From Burkholderiales bacterium (lineage in GTDB: Bacteria; Pseudomonadota; Gammaproteobacteria; Burkholderiales; Ga0077523), in contig JALHMS010000016.1 in NCBI GenBank assembly GCA_022843925.1, forward strand, positions 1 through 64,000: DNA of 64,000 bases, written 5' to 3'. The notes under the pieces were generated by a model. The model was not told where the DNA came from. It did no database searches and saw only the letters and a list, made by a program, of their open reading frames with translations. Of this stretch, positions 33,068-42,857 are shown piece by piece (position 1 is the first letter of the stretch; each line of letters opens with the position of its first letter). The position numbers were made by a program, and so were the translations under genes.

Positions 33068-34045
33068 GGACGGCGGGCCCGACAGCGGGCGCCGGGCGGG
33101 CATCGGCCAGCGCTCGCCAAGATGAAGCGGGTCTGCCCAACCTGAAAAGAGCGACCACGCATTGACCGCCGTGTGGCCCTCGAACGGGCTGGACGTTCAG
33201 GTGGGCGGTTCACCATCGACATCGGCCGTGATTCGGGGGGGACGGGCGCGAGCGCCGGGGCATCGTGGACCATTGCATCCAAGACCAGGACGCAACGCGT
33301 GGCGCGGGCGTTCCCCGTCACCAGCACGTGCCCTGTGTTCTGGAAAACGCCCGCCGCATGGAACGCAGCGATGTTCCCGGGGCCCGGCGGACCTGCTTCC
33401 GGAGCCTGGGGAAAGGTGAGTCCACCAGACGGCACCCGCCGGGTTCACGCTGCCCGACCATGTCTTGAATTTGCCACCCGGGCTGACGACCGGCAACGGG
33501 AACGCTCCGGCACCGGAGCCGGACGCCTTGATCACCGCCGCGTCCCGATGGACGACAGACGCTCCCGCCAGGTTCGATCTCCGCGCCATGGCGAGGTCGT
33601 CCCGGACGGCATGGGCCGCTCGTCGATGCTTTTCGACGCGCGCGGGTCGACCGCACCCTGCGATTGCTTGCAGCCCAGTTGCATGCATCGTCGGAAATCC
33701 AGCTCGCGCCCGCGAGACGGGCGCTTTTTGCGGTGCTCCGTCAAAACCGCCAGCAGCGGAACAGCGTCCGGCCCGCCATCCGCCGACACGAACTTGCCCT
33801 TCCAAGGACACGGCGGCGCGTGGACCCGGCGCCGCGACCCCTGAACGCTGGACAGCGGCCGAATCGGATGCGGCAACACCGTGGGCACTCCCGAACAGTG
33901 CGAACGGACCATCGAGCGACGGTCCGCTCGAATGGGTTGGCGCAATGCAGGGACCGCAACCTTTCCCCCGAAGCACGACGAGAACGCGCCCCGGGATCGG
34001 GATCCGTCGCCCGAGCGCCCTACCGACAACAGCCAGGAGAACCCC
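33068..34045. other. Nearly 1 kb gene-free region, possibly a decayed gene
   Basis: No intact gene is supported. On the minus strand about 33200-33560, protein-like text runs in one frame (AFPLPVVSPGGKFKTWSGSV, NPAGAVWWTHLSPGSGS) and then appears to continue in another (NIAAFHAAGVFQNTGHVLVT). This could be a frameshifted remnant of an exported protein. The AGGAGA at about 34034 belongs to the next gene. Confidence 0.35.
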
Positions 34046-34732
34046 ATGATCAAGCAGCTCGTCTCCCTTACCGCCGTCGCGATGACGTTCGCCGTCGCAA
34101 CACCCGCCTCGGCCGCAGTGACCATCGCCGGGTGGACGTTCGAATCCAGCGTACCCACCTCGGCCGGCCCGCACGCCGCCGAAGTCGGCATCGGGACCGC
34201 AACGGGGTTCCACGCGAGCTCGTCGACCGTCTACTCGAACCCCGCCGGCAATGGCTCGACCGAATCCTTCAGCTCCAACAACTGGAGCGTCGGCGACTAC
34301 TACCAGTTCCAGGTGAGCACCCTCGGTTTCCAGGACATCATGGTGTCCTTCGACCACACGAGCAGCAACACCGGCCCGCGCGACTTCAGCGTGCAGGCGA
34401 GCACCGATGGCTCGACGTTCGGCAACCTCGGCAACTACGCGGTGCTGGCGAACGCGAGTCCCAACCCGGTGTGGTCCTCATCGATGCCCCGGAGCGACAT
34501 CTACAGCTTCACCTTCAGCGGAAACACGCAGATCGCCAACCAGGCCAACGTCCTTTTCCGCCTGGTCGCTGCTTCGACGGTCAGCGCGAACGGAGGGATC
34601 GTGGCCAGCGCCGGCACCAGCCGTGTCGACAACTTCGCCGTGATGGCGACCCCGGTGCCCGAGCCCGAAACGTACGCGATGATTCTCGCCGGGCTCGCCG
34701 TGGTGGCCTTCGGCGCGCGTCGCCGCCACTGA
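34046..34732 (+). CDS. Small PEP-CTERM exported protein
   Basis: A 228-residue secreted protein. ATG 34046 has AGGAGA 6 bases upstream; the open frame before it is not coding. The signal peptide MIKQLVSLTAVAMTFAVATP ends at ASAA. The mature part is Ser/Thr/Asn-rich and beta-sandwich-like (TIAGWTFESSVPTSAGPHAA, YYQFQVSTLGFQDIMVSFDH), a composition common among PEP-CTERM proteins. It ends PVPEPETYAMILAGLAVVAF then GARRRH, the form of the sorting signal typical of betaproteobacteria. It would be processed by an exosortase and linked to the exopolysaccharide matrix. Confidence 0.9.
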   Translation: MIKQLVSLTAVAMTFAVATPASAAVTIAGWTFESSVPTSAGPHAAEVGIGTATGFHASSSTVYSNPAGNGSTESFSSNNWSVGDYYQFQVSTLGFQDIMVSFDHTSSNTGPRDFSVQASTDGSTFGNLGNYAVLANASPNPVWSSSMPRSDIYSFTFSGNTQIANQANVLFRLVAASTVSANGGIVASAGTSRVDNFAVMATPVPEPETYAMILAGLAVVAFGARRRH

Positions 34733-34750
34733 GTCTTTCGCAGGAGTGAT

Positions 34751-34797
34751 GCGAGACGACCACGACCCCGGACATCGGGATTTCGTGGTCGTTTCGC
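34751..34797 (+). terminator. Hairpin terminator after the PEP-CTERM gene
   Basis: GCGAGACGACCACGA (34751-34765) pairs with TCGTGGTCGTTTCGC (34783-34797) with one mismatch. An inner CCCG/CGGG extends the stem. It starts 18 bases after the stop. No long U run follows. Confidence 0.65.
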
Positions 34798-35052
34798 ATC
34801 GACGCGGCCCTGTCGCGGTGCCGGACCGACCGGTATCGAGGATCGGGTGGCGCGTCGGTCGGCATGAACCTCGAACGCTTCGCGGCTGCGGGCAGGATGC
34901 CGGCGGATGAGAGTGAAGCACTGGCTTTCCGACCGCCTACCAACGGGACGTCGGCAGCCGCAGTTTTTCGTCCGGCGTTCGCGACATCCCGGGCTGCGGA
35001 ACTACACTCGCGGTGAAACCCGCCCTTCGCGCGGGGCGCTACGAGGAAGCCC
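34798..35052. other. Intergenic region before pncA
   Basis: About 255 bp that should carry the pncA promoter. Nothing else was recognised. Confidence 0.4.
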
Positions 35053-35685
35053 ATGGACCACCCGTCCTTCGATCCCGAGCGGGATCTCCTGCTGCTGATC
35101 GACATCCAGAACGATTTCTGCCCGGGCGGCGCGCTCGCCGTGTCCGCGGGCGACGAGATCGTGCCGGCCGTGAACCGCCTCGCCGCTCGCTTCGCGCATG
35201 TGGTTCTCACGCAGGACTGGCATCCGGCCGGCCACCGTTCGTTCGCCAGCGCCCACGCGGATCGTGCGCCTTACGAGTCGGTGGCGTTTCCGTACGGCCT
35301 GCAGACCCTGTGGCCCGACCACTGCGTGCAGGGCACGCAGGGCGCCGCGTTCCATCCCGCGCTCGACACCACGCGGGCCGAGCTGGTGATCCGCAAGGGC
35401 TTCCGACCGCAGATCGACTCCTACTCGGCGTTCTTCGAGAACGACCGCAGCACACCGACCGGGCTGGCCGGGTACCTGCGGGAGCGGGGCTTCACGCGGG
35501 TCGTGCTGTGCGGCCTGGCCACCGACTTCTGCGTCGCGTACTCGGCGATCGACGCACGGCGACTCGGCTTCGAAACCGTCGTGCTGCCCGGTGCGTGCCG
35601 GGCCATCGATCTGGGCGGGTCGCTCGCGGCGGCACTGGCTGCGATGCGCGATGCCGGTGTGGTGCTGGACGACGCCGTGCGGTGA
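35053..35685 (+). CDS. pncA: Nicotinamidase
   Basis: A 210-residue cytosolic hydrolase that deamidates nicotinamide to nicotinate in NAD salvage. The catalytic triad is Asp17 (LLIDIQNDFCPGG), Lys115 (VIRKGF) and Cys160 (CGLATDFCV). The metal-binding triad Asp55, His57 and His61 lies in QDWHPAGHRSF. WPDHCVQGT is also typical. Length and motif order fit the E. coli and Mycobacterium PncA group. It stands alone between two PEP-CTERM genes with no visible functional link. Confidence 0.95.
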   Translation: MDHPSFDPERDLLLLIDIQNDFCPGGALAVSAGDEIVPAVNRLAARFAHVVLTQDWHPAGHRSFASAHADRAPYESVAFPYGLQTLWPDHCVQGTQGAAFHPALDTTRAELVIRKGFRPQIDSYSAFFENDRSTPTGLAGYLRERGFTRVVLCGLATDFCVAYSAIDARRLGFETVVLPGACRAIDLGGSLAAALAAMRDAGVVLDDAVR

Positions 35686-35971
35686 TTCGCACCCGGCAAC
35701 ATCGACGAATGACGCTCGGACAGCGTGCTGGAGGTATGGCTGGTCGACAACCCCATACCAACGTCGATATGTGCATCCGACTATGGAGTGAAAGCCTTCG
35801 AATCGATGGAATGATCCCGAAGGATGTGCGCGAAAGACACCAGTGTCATGGCTCCCCGACTTCGAGACCCGTCCGATCCGCGCCATCCCCGGCAGCGCCT
35901 TCGCCCAGGGGCACCCCGCCCCCGCTTCTTCCCGGTGTCGACGGCGCGCGTCCAACCACCAGGAGAACACC

Positions 35972-36811
35972 ATGCGACTTCGTGCCCTGATACCCGCCGT
36001 AACCCTGCTGTTGCCTTTGTCCCAGGTTCTTGTCGCCGCCCCCGCGCTCGCACTGCCCTTCGACGCGAAGGTGGGCATCGAAGCCCGCGGCCGCGTTGAT
36101 TTCGACAACTTCGGGCCACTGCCTCCCATCTCCAACCTCGTCGAGGCCGAGATCGCCGAACCGTTCGACAAGTCCGTCGTGAGCGTCCAGGACGCGCAGG
36201 AGGAGCTGTTCTCCTACTTCGCATCGGCCGACATCGGCAACCTGGCGCTGAAGGTCTCCGGATCACTTTCGAACACCGGAGGCAGCCTGATCGGCTTTGG
36301 CGAGATCGCTCTGCTCGAAGCCATCGCGGAAGCACGGGACGTCCTCGTGCTCACGTCCACCCGCACGGACCCGTACGAGGTCACTCTCGAACTGGTCATC
36401 GACGGCACGCTCACGACGCCCGCAGGAAGTTCTGCGTTCGCGACCACCCTGATCAGGATGAACGAACCCGGCAAGCTGAGCGTCACGGACTCGGGCTTCT
36501 ACACCAACGGCGTGGTGGACGACATCCTGTCCGTCAGCCGCACCGTGTCCGGCACCGAGGTGACGCTGGAACTCCTCACGCAGATGGCCTATGGCGTCTA
36601 TCGCCTGGCCGCCGGTACCACGGCTTCAGGAGATCTAAGCAACACGGCCCACGTCCGTCTCATCCTTCCCGAGGACGTGATCATCTCGAGTTCCTCGTCT
36701 GGCACCTTCGGCGTTCCGATCGTGCCGATTCCGGAGCCCAGTTCGATGATGCTGTCGGCCGCTGGTCTGCTGCTGCTCGGGGCAGTGGCGCGGAAGAAGA
36801 TCCGGCGCTGA
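35972..36811 (+). CDS. PEP-CTERM exported protein
   Basis: A 279-residue secreted protein. ATG 35972 follows AGGAGA by 5 bases. The signal peptide MRLRALIPAVTLLLPLSQVL ends near ALALP. The mature part is rich in Leu, Glu, Ser and Thr and predicted beta (EVTLELVIDGTLTTPAGSS, VSGTEVTLELLTQMAYGVYR). It ends PIPEPSSMMLSAAGLLLLGA then VARKKIRR, a valid PEP-CTERM signal in which the basic tail is Lys-rich. It is not obviously homologous to the protein at 34046. Likely matrix or surface associated; function unknown. Confidence 0.87.
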   Translation: MRLRALIPAVTLLLPLSQVLVAAPALALPFDAKVGIEARGRVDFDNFGPLPPISNLVEAEIAEPFDKSVVSVQDAQEELFSYFASADIGNLALKVSGSLSNTGGSLIGFGEIALLEAIAEARDVLVLTSTRTDPYEVTLELVIDGTLTTPAGSSAFATTLIRMNEPGKLSVTDSGFYTNGVVDDILSVSRTVSGTEVTLELLTQMAYGVYRLAAGTTASGDLSNTAHVRLILPEDVIISSSSSGTFGVPIVPIPEPSSMMLSAAGLLLLGAVARKKIRR

Positions 36812-36904
36812 ACCGGAGGGCTGCGCCCGGGATGCGCCATGTGAAAGCGCGGTCGATCGAGGCGGTGCCGCTCGACGACCGCGCCGCCCACGTGCGTTCG
36901 CGGT

Positions 36905-38341
36905 TCAGTGATTCAGACGGTACTGCGCCGACATCATCAGCCGGAACGTGTCGGCTTCAAGCGAGTCCCGCGTTCGATTCGTGCCGTAGAGCAGCTCTCC
37001 GCCCACGCTCAGCGAAGGCAGCAGATCGGAGATCAGGTTGACGCTGTAGTACCCGGTGCGCCCATAGGCGGAGATCGGCTGCAGATCGTTGGTCTGCGAG
37101 CCGACCAGCGCGGCGACGAACGTGGAACGAAGGCGGTCCGTCCACGAGTGGGTGTAGCCCGCGAATCCCCCCGCAGTGCGCATCGGCTGCAGCGTTCCGT
37201 CCAGCAGAACGGTCCCATCGTTGGAACCGAGGTAGCTCGGCCCGCTGATGTAGCGCTGCAGTCCGCTGCCGGTGAAAGCACCCCAGACCAGATAGTCGCG
37301 AAGCTCGCTGAATCGGTAACTGCCGGAGACGTTCATGCCGCCCGCGAGCGCGGAGTCGTGTTGGCCCGGGCCGCTGCCGTAGGCGAGATGGCGCGCCGCC
37401 AGACTCAACTGCACGTGGCCGCGCTCGTTCTCCCATCGGGCTCGCGTGACGAGATCCGGGCCGCGCTTGCGGGCGGAGCAGTCCGGGAACACCGTGCACG
37501 TGATGCCGTCCGCCGCCGGCGGGCTCTCGACCGACCCTGCGAGGGTCAGGTGCTGCCCTAGGGCCCGGGCGTATCGCAACTGCGTGTTGATCGCGAAAGC
37601 GGCCGAGTTCGGTCCGTAGAAGTCCAGGGTGTCCGGGTACGAATCGATGTCCATGAAGAGCGAGAACGTCCTCCCTGCAGTCCACGGCCCCATCTGCAGG
37701 TACGCGTGCGGAAGATTGAATGCGTGCGGTCCCTGGACGAAGTCGTTCCGGTCGTCCCCGAAGAAGTTGAACTCGATGAACCCCTTGATCTCCCCGAGTT
37801 CGGTCGGGCGACGCCAGTCGAGGTTGAGGCGACTACCCCGTGCATTCATGCCGAACTGCGGACCACGGGAGGCGTCCACCCCCGACGTCGGGATGGACGA
37901 CGGCACGAACCAGTCCCGCGTCCCCATCGGGCGCGTGTCGTACATAGCGTCCATCTTGACGAAGCCACCGATGCGCAGGCGCGCGCCGGTTTCGGGGAAC
38001 TCGATGAACCCCTTGCGATCTCCGCGGACATCGCGGTCACCCAGCCGGGGTTCCCCCACCTGGTCGTCCTCGAAGCGCTCGGGCGGCCGGTAGACCCTCG
38101 TGGTCGCGTCCGGAACGCTCGCGCTTGCCGCCTGCGGGGACGTCGTCGTCACGGACGGTACGCCACTCGTTGGCCGCGCCGGCACCGGAGCAGCCTCCAT
38201 CTCGCGCAGGCGCCTCTCGATGCGTTCGATCTGCCGCTTGGCCTGTTCGAGTTCCTCGCGCAACTGCCGTGCTTCGTCCTGTGCGTGCGTTGCAAACGGG
38301 CACAGCAACGCCGCCAGAAAGACGTACCTGGATGTGAACAC
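36905..38341 (-). CDS. DcaP-like outer-membrane porin
   Basis: A 478-residue porin if translation begins at GTG 38341 (VFTSRYVFLAALLCPF, signal peptide ending ATHAQ); the frame is open to 38482 but without a signal sequence in place. After cleavage comes an N-terminal coiled coil (about 25-55, QLREELEQAKRQIERIERRL) and a Pro/Ser/Thr linker. The barrel starts GARLRIGGFVKMDAMYDTRP and shows alternating strands to a C-terminus TFRLMMSAQYRLNH. This layout matches the DcaP trimeric porin family, which passes small dicarboxylates and other organic acids. The substrate here is unknown. Convergent with the PEP-CTERM gene before it. Confidence 0.82.
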   Translation of the reverse strand: MFTSRYVFLAALLCPFATHAQDEARQLREELEQAKRQIERIERRLREMEAAPVPARPTSGVPSVTTTSPQAASASVPDATTRVYRPPERFEDDQVGEPRLGDRDVRGDRKGFIEFPETGARLRIGGFVKMDAMYDTRPMGTRDWFVPSSIPTSGVDASRGPQFGMNARGSRLNLDWRRPTELGEIKGFIEFNFFGDDRNDFVQGPHAFNLPHAYLQMGPWTAGRTFSLFMDIDSYPDTLDFYGPNSAAFAINTQLRYARALGQHLTLAGSVESPPAADGITCTVFPDCSARKRGPDLVTRARWENERGHVQLSLAARHLAYGSGPGQHDSALAGGMNVSGSYRFSELRDYLVWGAFTGSGLQRYISGPSYLGSNDGTVLLDGTLQPMRTAGGFAGYTHSWTDRLRSTFVAALVGSQTNDLQPISAYGRTGYYSVNLISDLLPSLSVGGELLYGTNRTRDSLEADTFRLMMSAQYRLNH

Positions 38342-38651
38342 TGGGGGATTCCGTGATGGGAGTCGTGGAGCGACGCCGCGGACGACCCGCATCCTGCGGC
38401 GCTGGGCGAATGTAGCCGCCGCGCACCGCGGGTGTCCAGCCGGTCGGGAAAGCCCGTCGCGCTGCTGCCGGGACCAGAACAAGCACAGACGGATGACGCG
38501 GGAAGCCCCCTCACGCCACGGCGATCATCAACGCGCGCATCGCTCGTTCAACCGGAAGCCACGGACGTAAGCGTCGGTGCGACGCGGTCGCGGAGCGCCG
38601 GAACATCGGCGCTCCGTCCAACTGCTGGCCATCTGCGACCGCGAGCCCAGG
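38342..38651. other. Intergenic region between two minus-strand envelope genes
   Basis: About 310 bp. Apart from the hairpin at 38592-38615 and the expected porin promoter, nothing was recognised. Confidence 0.4.
38592..38615 (-). terminator. Hairpin after the second giant PEP-CTERM gene
   Basis: A perfect 9 bp stem GGAGCGCCG/CGGCGCTCC with a 6-base loop lies 36 bases past the stop codon. It lacks a U tract, so it may be a weak or Rho-assisted terminator. Confidence 0.5.
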
Positions 38652-41600
38652 TCACGCCGCAGGCCGGCCCTCGCGACGACGAAGGCGCGCCGCCCAGGCG
38701 AGTCCGCCCAGGCCGGCCAGCAGTTGCGCCCAGGTCTGCGGCTCCGGCACCGGTGCGAACTGCAGGTACAGATCGCCGTCCTGCTCGGCGAGTTGCAGGG
38801 TGCCGCCGGCGAGCGGACTCAGGAATCCCTGCGTGTCGAGTGCCACGCGCGCCGGGTCGAAGCCCAGGATGCCGCCGGTGGTGTCGACGATCTGCCACTG
38901 CCACGCACGGGTCGGGTCGAAGCCGGCCAGCGGCGCGGCCCGGTCGAAGCCGTCCAGCGTGGCCAGGCTGATGGTGAAGCGACTGTTGGTCGTGATGCCG
39001 GACTGGATGGACAGGATGCCGTCGATGGCCCAGAGGTCCCACTGTTCGCCGGCGGTGCCGCTCGCTGTCGCAAGTTCCACCAGCAATCCGCCGCCGGCAC
39101 CCCAGGTGGCGTCGCCGGTGGTGACGGTACCCGGACTGTTCCCCGGCGAGAACCGGCCACCGTCGTTGACGATCACCGCGCCGTACTCGCCGGCGCCCTT
39201 CGCGAGGCTGCCGAAGTTCAATTCCACCGGGCCGACGATGCTGCCGTTGTTGACCAGCAGGCCGCCGTTGAGCTGCAGCCGCCCGCCGGCGCGCAGTTCG
39301 ATCGTGCCGCCGGGCTGGTCGACAGTACCCACCGTGGTGCGACTGCCACCGCCCAGCACCAGGTTGCCGCTCGTGCTGGCAAGCGTGCCGCCGGACGCAA
39401 CCTGGATCTGTCCGCCCGAGCTGAAGTTGCTGACGTTGGCGGTGCCGGCCACGTTCAGCGTGCCGTTGGGATTGCTGCCGCTGGTCCAGGTCAGGCTGCG
39501 GCCTGAAAGCACATCGACCGTGCCCTCGTTCACCACGCCGACGAAGGTGGTCCCCCAGGCCGGCGCGAGGACGCTTCCGCCGCCGACACGCGTGCCCACC
39601 AGGCGCCGCACCGCGCTGATGTCGTGGATGCCCTGGCCGGTCAGCAGGCCGCCGCTGACCGTGGTGTTGGTGTAGACGATCTGCCCGCCAGGCCCGGCCT
39701 GCAACACGGAAAAACCCAGGTTGCGCTCGCCCAGCCGCAAGGTGCCGCCGGTCACGTCGATCTCGGACGCACCGCTGGTGGCCATCTGCAGGGTGCCACC
39801 CTGCACCTGCACCATGCCGGTGAAGGTGTTGCTGCCGGCGAGCACCTGGGTGCTGGCGCCGAGCTTCACCAACCCGCCGTCGCCGTCGATGTCGCCGTTG
39901 TAGCTGAAGCTGCCGTTGTTCCCGCCCAGGGTCATGGCCCGACCGTCGGACGGATCGGCTGCCAGCGTGATCCGACCGCCTGCGGTGCCGCTCAACCCGA
40001 CAGTCCGAAGATTGCCGGCGTCGATGCGCAGACTGCTGCCGGCGGTCCAGAACCGGATCTCAGGGGTATCCACGACCCCGCCGTCGCTGATCGCCAATGC
40101 ACCGGTGCCGCCGGACTGTCCGACCGATACACCGCCCAGGCCCAGGTGAGAAGAGACCACCAAGCGGGTGCCGGCACCACTGACGGACAGGTTACCGGTT
40201 GAGCCCGGTAACAGGCCTGCCGCAACCACCGGCGCGGTGCCCTGGGCGCCCGACTCGAAACTGATCGTACCGACACTGCCATTGGCAAAGCCGGCAATCA
40301 GGCCGAAGCTGCCGTCGAACCGGCCGCCGTTGCGCACGGTGATCCGGCCCTGGCCGCTGTCGGCGGCGATCGTCTGGAAGCCCCCATCGAGCCGACTGCC
40401 GATGCCGTCGATCAGCAGTTCCGTGGTGGCGTCGCCGCTCAGGAAGATCGAGCTCGTACTGCCTGTCCTCACGGTCAGCCGGGCGCCGTTGCGTACCTCC
40501 AGCTTGCCAGCAGCGTTGAGCAGCAGCGCGACCGGGCCGGTCGCTCCGGAGGTGAGCGCCAGACTGCCGCCGTTCAGCACCACCGAGCCGCCGCCCTCGG
40601 CCACCATGCTGTCGAGACTGCTGCCGGTGGCCATCAGCGTGAGGTTGCCGCTGCCCTTCTTCAAAAGACGCGCTCCGGCGCCGCTCAGCACGCCTGCGTA
40701 CGTGGTATCGCGGTTGTCCTCGCCGAGCGTCAACTGGGAATTGCCCAGTGCCAGCGCACCGCTGCCGGCCAGGCTGCCCAGCACCACCTGCGGGAGACCG
40801 TTGACGTCCAGCCCGTTGTCGATCTCTATCTGCACCGTGCTGCCGCGCAGCGCGTCCTGGTGTCCGACCACCATGCGGCCGCCGCGGATGGTGGTGGTGC
40901 CAGTGAATCCGGGGCTGGCACCGGCCAGCGTCTGTGCGCCGCTGCCCGTCTTCAGCAGACTGCCGCCGCCGCTGAGGACACCTGCGAAGCTGCCGTCGAT
41001 GCTGCCTTCGATCCGCAGCGCTGCGCCGCCGACCGGATCCGCCAGCAGTGAAATGCCGCCCACCGCACCGTCGCTGACGAGCCGGCCGACCCGGAGAGTG
41101 CCACCCTCCACCGTGGCGCTGGCGGTGGAAGACCAGAATGTGAGTGCATCCGCCACCTGCACCTGGCCGCCGCCGGCCACGTTCAGCACGCCGGTGCCTC
41201 CGCGCTGCGCGCCGCTGAAGCCGCCGATGCCGAGGGCGTTGACGCTCCAGAGAGCGCCCGGCCCCGCCACGTCGGCCCGGCCCTGTGCGCCAGCCAGCAC
41301 GCCCAGCAGGCCGACGTTGCCGGTGACGGTGCCGCCCGGGCCGACCTGCAGGAGGCCATTGCTGGCATTGTTGAAGCCCATGGCCAGGAAGGTGCCGGCG
41401 GCCAGCGTGCCGCCATCTTCCACCAGCAGCGTGCCGCGGGCATGGTTGCCGACCAGCGCCTGGAACCCGGTGTCCAACCGGCTGCCAGCCCCGCTGATGC
41501 TCAGTTGCGTTCCTTCGGTGCCGTCGACCTGCACCGTGCGCCCGAGCGACGAGACGGTGGCCCCGCCGGTCACGGTCATGACCGACCCTGCGAGGGCCGC

Positions 41601-42521
41601 CGTGAGGCCGGTACCCACCACCAGGCCTTCGTTGGTATCGCCCAGCAACACCGAGCCGTCCTCGATCTGCAAACGTCCGGTGTTCACCTGCAGCCGGGCG
41701 AACTGCGAGGTGCCGGCCAGCCGGGTGGTGCTGCTACCGGCCTTGGTGATACTGCCGGTGGTGCCGGTGATGTTGCCGCTGTGCACGCCGATGGGCATGT
41801 CGTTGCCGCCCAGCGTGAGCGCGGTGGTGCCGAGCGCAAGCGCGCCGCTGCCCGACAGGTTGCCGAGCGTTGCCTGGGCCAGGGTACCGAAGCTCAGGCC
41901 GTTGTCGATGTCCAGCGCCACGTGCGCGTTCTGCAGCGCCCGCGCTTCGCGAAGCTGGACCTGACCGGCTTCGATGCGCACGGTGGCGTCATAGAAGCTG
42001 GCGCCCGCCAGCACCAGGTTGCCGGTGCCGCGTTTGGTCACCAGCATGGTGTCGCGGTTCAGGCCAGGGGCGCGCGACAAGTTGCCACCCAGCGTGATGT
42101 TGCCCGTGCCGTCCACCAGCAGGTTGGTGGCCAGCTGCATGTCATTGCCGACCGACATGCCGCTGCTGCTGTTCTGCAGCAGCCGGGCGTTGCTGCCATC
42201 GAAGCGCAGCGCATTGCCGCTGATGGCGAATGCTCCCGCGCCGACAGAAAAGCTCAGCGCATTCAGCGTGAAGGGGGAGGTCAGGTCGAGTACCGACGTC
42301 AGCCGCCGATTGCCCGCGAAGGTGATGGCCGTGGTGGCACCGGACACCGGCGCCTGAAAACCCTGCCAGTTGAATCGGTCAGACCAGTTGTTGGTGACGC
42401 CCAGGCCGGACCAGGTCTGGGCATGGGCCGTACCTATGCTGGCCATCAGAAAGACCAGCGCCTTGATGGCACTTTTCGGACTTTGACGGCGGGCACGTGG
42501 CCGCGTGTGTGGGTTCTGCAT
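38652..42521 (-). CDS. Giant surface protein with autotransporter-like beta repeats and a PEP-CTERM signal (second copy)
   Basis: A 1,289-residue exported protein. ATG 42521 (MQNPHTRPRARRQ) has AAGGAG 7 to 8 bases upstream, so the open frame to 42551 is ignored. The signal segment KSAIKALVFLMASIGTAHAQ is followed by AQTWSGLGVTNNWSDRFNWQ. The body has many Gly/Leu/Thr repeats (TKRGTGNLVLAGASFYDATV, LLKTGSGAQTLAGASPGFTG) that predict a beta-helix. The last 150 residues hold VNDGGRFSPGNSPGTVTTGD and EQWDLWAIDG, shared with the paralogue at 9466. It ends VPEPQTWAQLLAGLGGLAWA then RLRRREGR. There is no translocator barrel. A -10-like TATACT on this strand lies about 65 bases upstream of the start. 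Confidence 0.88.
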   Translation of the reverse strand: MQNPHTRPRARRQSPKSAIKALVFLMASIGTAHAQTWSGLGVTNNWSDRFNWQGFQAPVSGATTAITFAGNRRLTSVLDLTSPFTLNALSFSVGAGAFAISGNALRFDGSNARLLQNSSSGMSVGNDMQLATNLLVDGTGNITLGGNLSRAPGLNRDTMLVTKRGTGNLVLAGASFYDATVRIEAGQVQLREARALQNAHVALDIDNGLSFGTLAQATLGNLSGSGALALGTTALTLGGNDMPIGVHSGNITGTTGSITKAGSSTTRLAGTSQFARLQVNTGRLQIEDGSVLLGDTNEGLVVGTGLTAALAGSVMTVTGGATVSSLGRTVQVDGTEGTQLSISGAGSRLDTGFQALVGNHARGTLLVEDGGTLAAGTFLAMGFNNASNGLLQVGPGGTVTGNVGLLGVLAGAQGRADVAGPGALWSVNALGIGGFSGAQRGGTGVLNVAGGGQVQVADALTFWSSTASATVEGGTLRVGRLVSDGAVGGISLLADPVGGAALRIEGSIDGSFAGVLSGGGSLLKTGSGAQTLAGASPGFTGTTTIRGGRMVVGHQDALRGSTVQIEIDNGLDVNGLPQVVLGSLAGSGALALGNSQLTLGEDNRDTTYAGVLSGAGARLLKKGSGNLTLMATGSSLDSMVAEGGGSVVLNGGSLALTSGATGPVALLLNAAGKLEVRNGARLTVRTGSTSSIFLSGDATTELLIDGIGSRLDGGFQTIAADSGQGRITVRNGGRFDGSFGLIAGFANGSVGTISFESGAQGTAPVVAAGLLPGSTGNLSVSGAGTRLVVSSHLGLGGVSVGQSGGTGALAISDGGVVDTPEIRFWTAGSSLRIDAGNLRTVGLSGTAGGRITLAADPSDGRAMTLGGNNGSFSYNGDIDGDGGLVKLGASTQVLAGSNTFTGMVQVQGGTLQMATSGASEIDVTGGTLRLGERNLGFSVLQAGPGGQIVYTNTTVSGGLLTGQGIHDISAVRRLVGTRVGGGSVLAPAWGTTFVGVVNEGTVDVLSGRSLTWTSGSNPNGTLNVAGTANVSNFSSGGQIQVASGGTLASTSGNLVLGGGSRTTVGTVDQPGGTIELRAGGRLQLNGGLLVNNGSIVGPVELNFGSLAKGAGEYGAVIVNDGGRFSPGNSPGTVTTGDATWGAGGGLLVELATASGTAGEQWDLWAIDGILSIQSGITTNSRFTISLATLDGFDRAAPLAGFDPTRAWQWQIVDTTGGILGFDPARVALDTQGFLSPLAGGTLQLAEQDGDLYLQFAPVPEPQTWAQLLAGLGGLAWAARLRRREGRPAA

Positions 42522-42857
42522 CGGGGATCTCCTTGCGCGACGGGCCGGCACGCGCGCGCTTTATTTATTGACAGCGGCCGACCCGAGTATAGGACGCAGA
42601 AAACGACTGTTGGCCAGGCCCCTGCACGTGGCGCCGCGTGGACCGTCCGGACCAGGCCGCGCGCGGCTGCCGAGCAGTCCTCTGCGCCCGGCAATGACCT
42701 CCGCGATGCCACCTTGCCCTCGGTCGACTCGACGGTTGGAACACCGTGATTCGGGTGGATCGGAAAGCGTGTTCCTCGCTATGATTTCGCGGGACCAACG
42801 CGGACCTCCCACCCGCTGACCTCTCTGGATTTCATTCCTCCTTCCTCCGGATCCTTC
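42522..42857. promoter_or_regulatory. Divergent promoter region
   Basis: About 336 bp between the PEP-CTERM gene (minus) and the OmpA-like gene (plus). Minus strand: TATACT at 42591-42586 is a good -10 but no clear -35 is seen. Plus strand: TATGAT at 42780-42785 is a -10 candidate with a poor -35. An AT-rich TTTATTTATTG lies at 42560-42570. Confidence 0.4.

Noticed and set aside
33465-34049. A 194-codon plus-strand frame ahead of the small PEP-CTERM gene
   Set aside because: Low-complexity Arg/Ala/Pro text overlapping the real ribosome site of the next gene.
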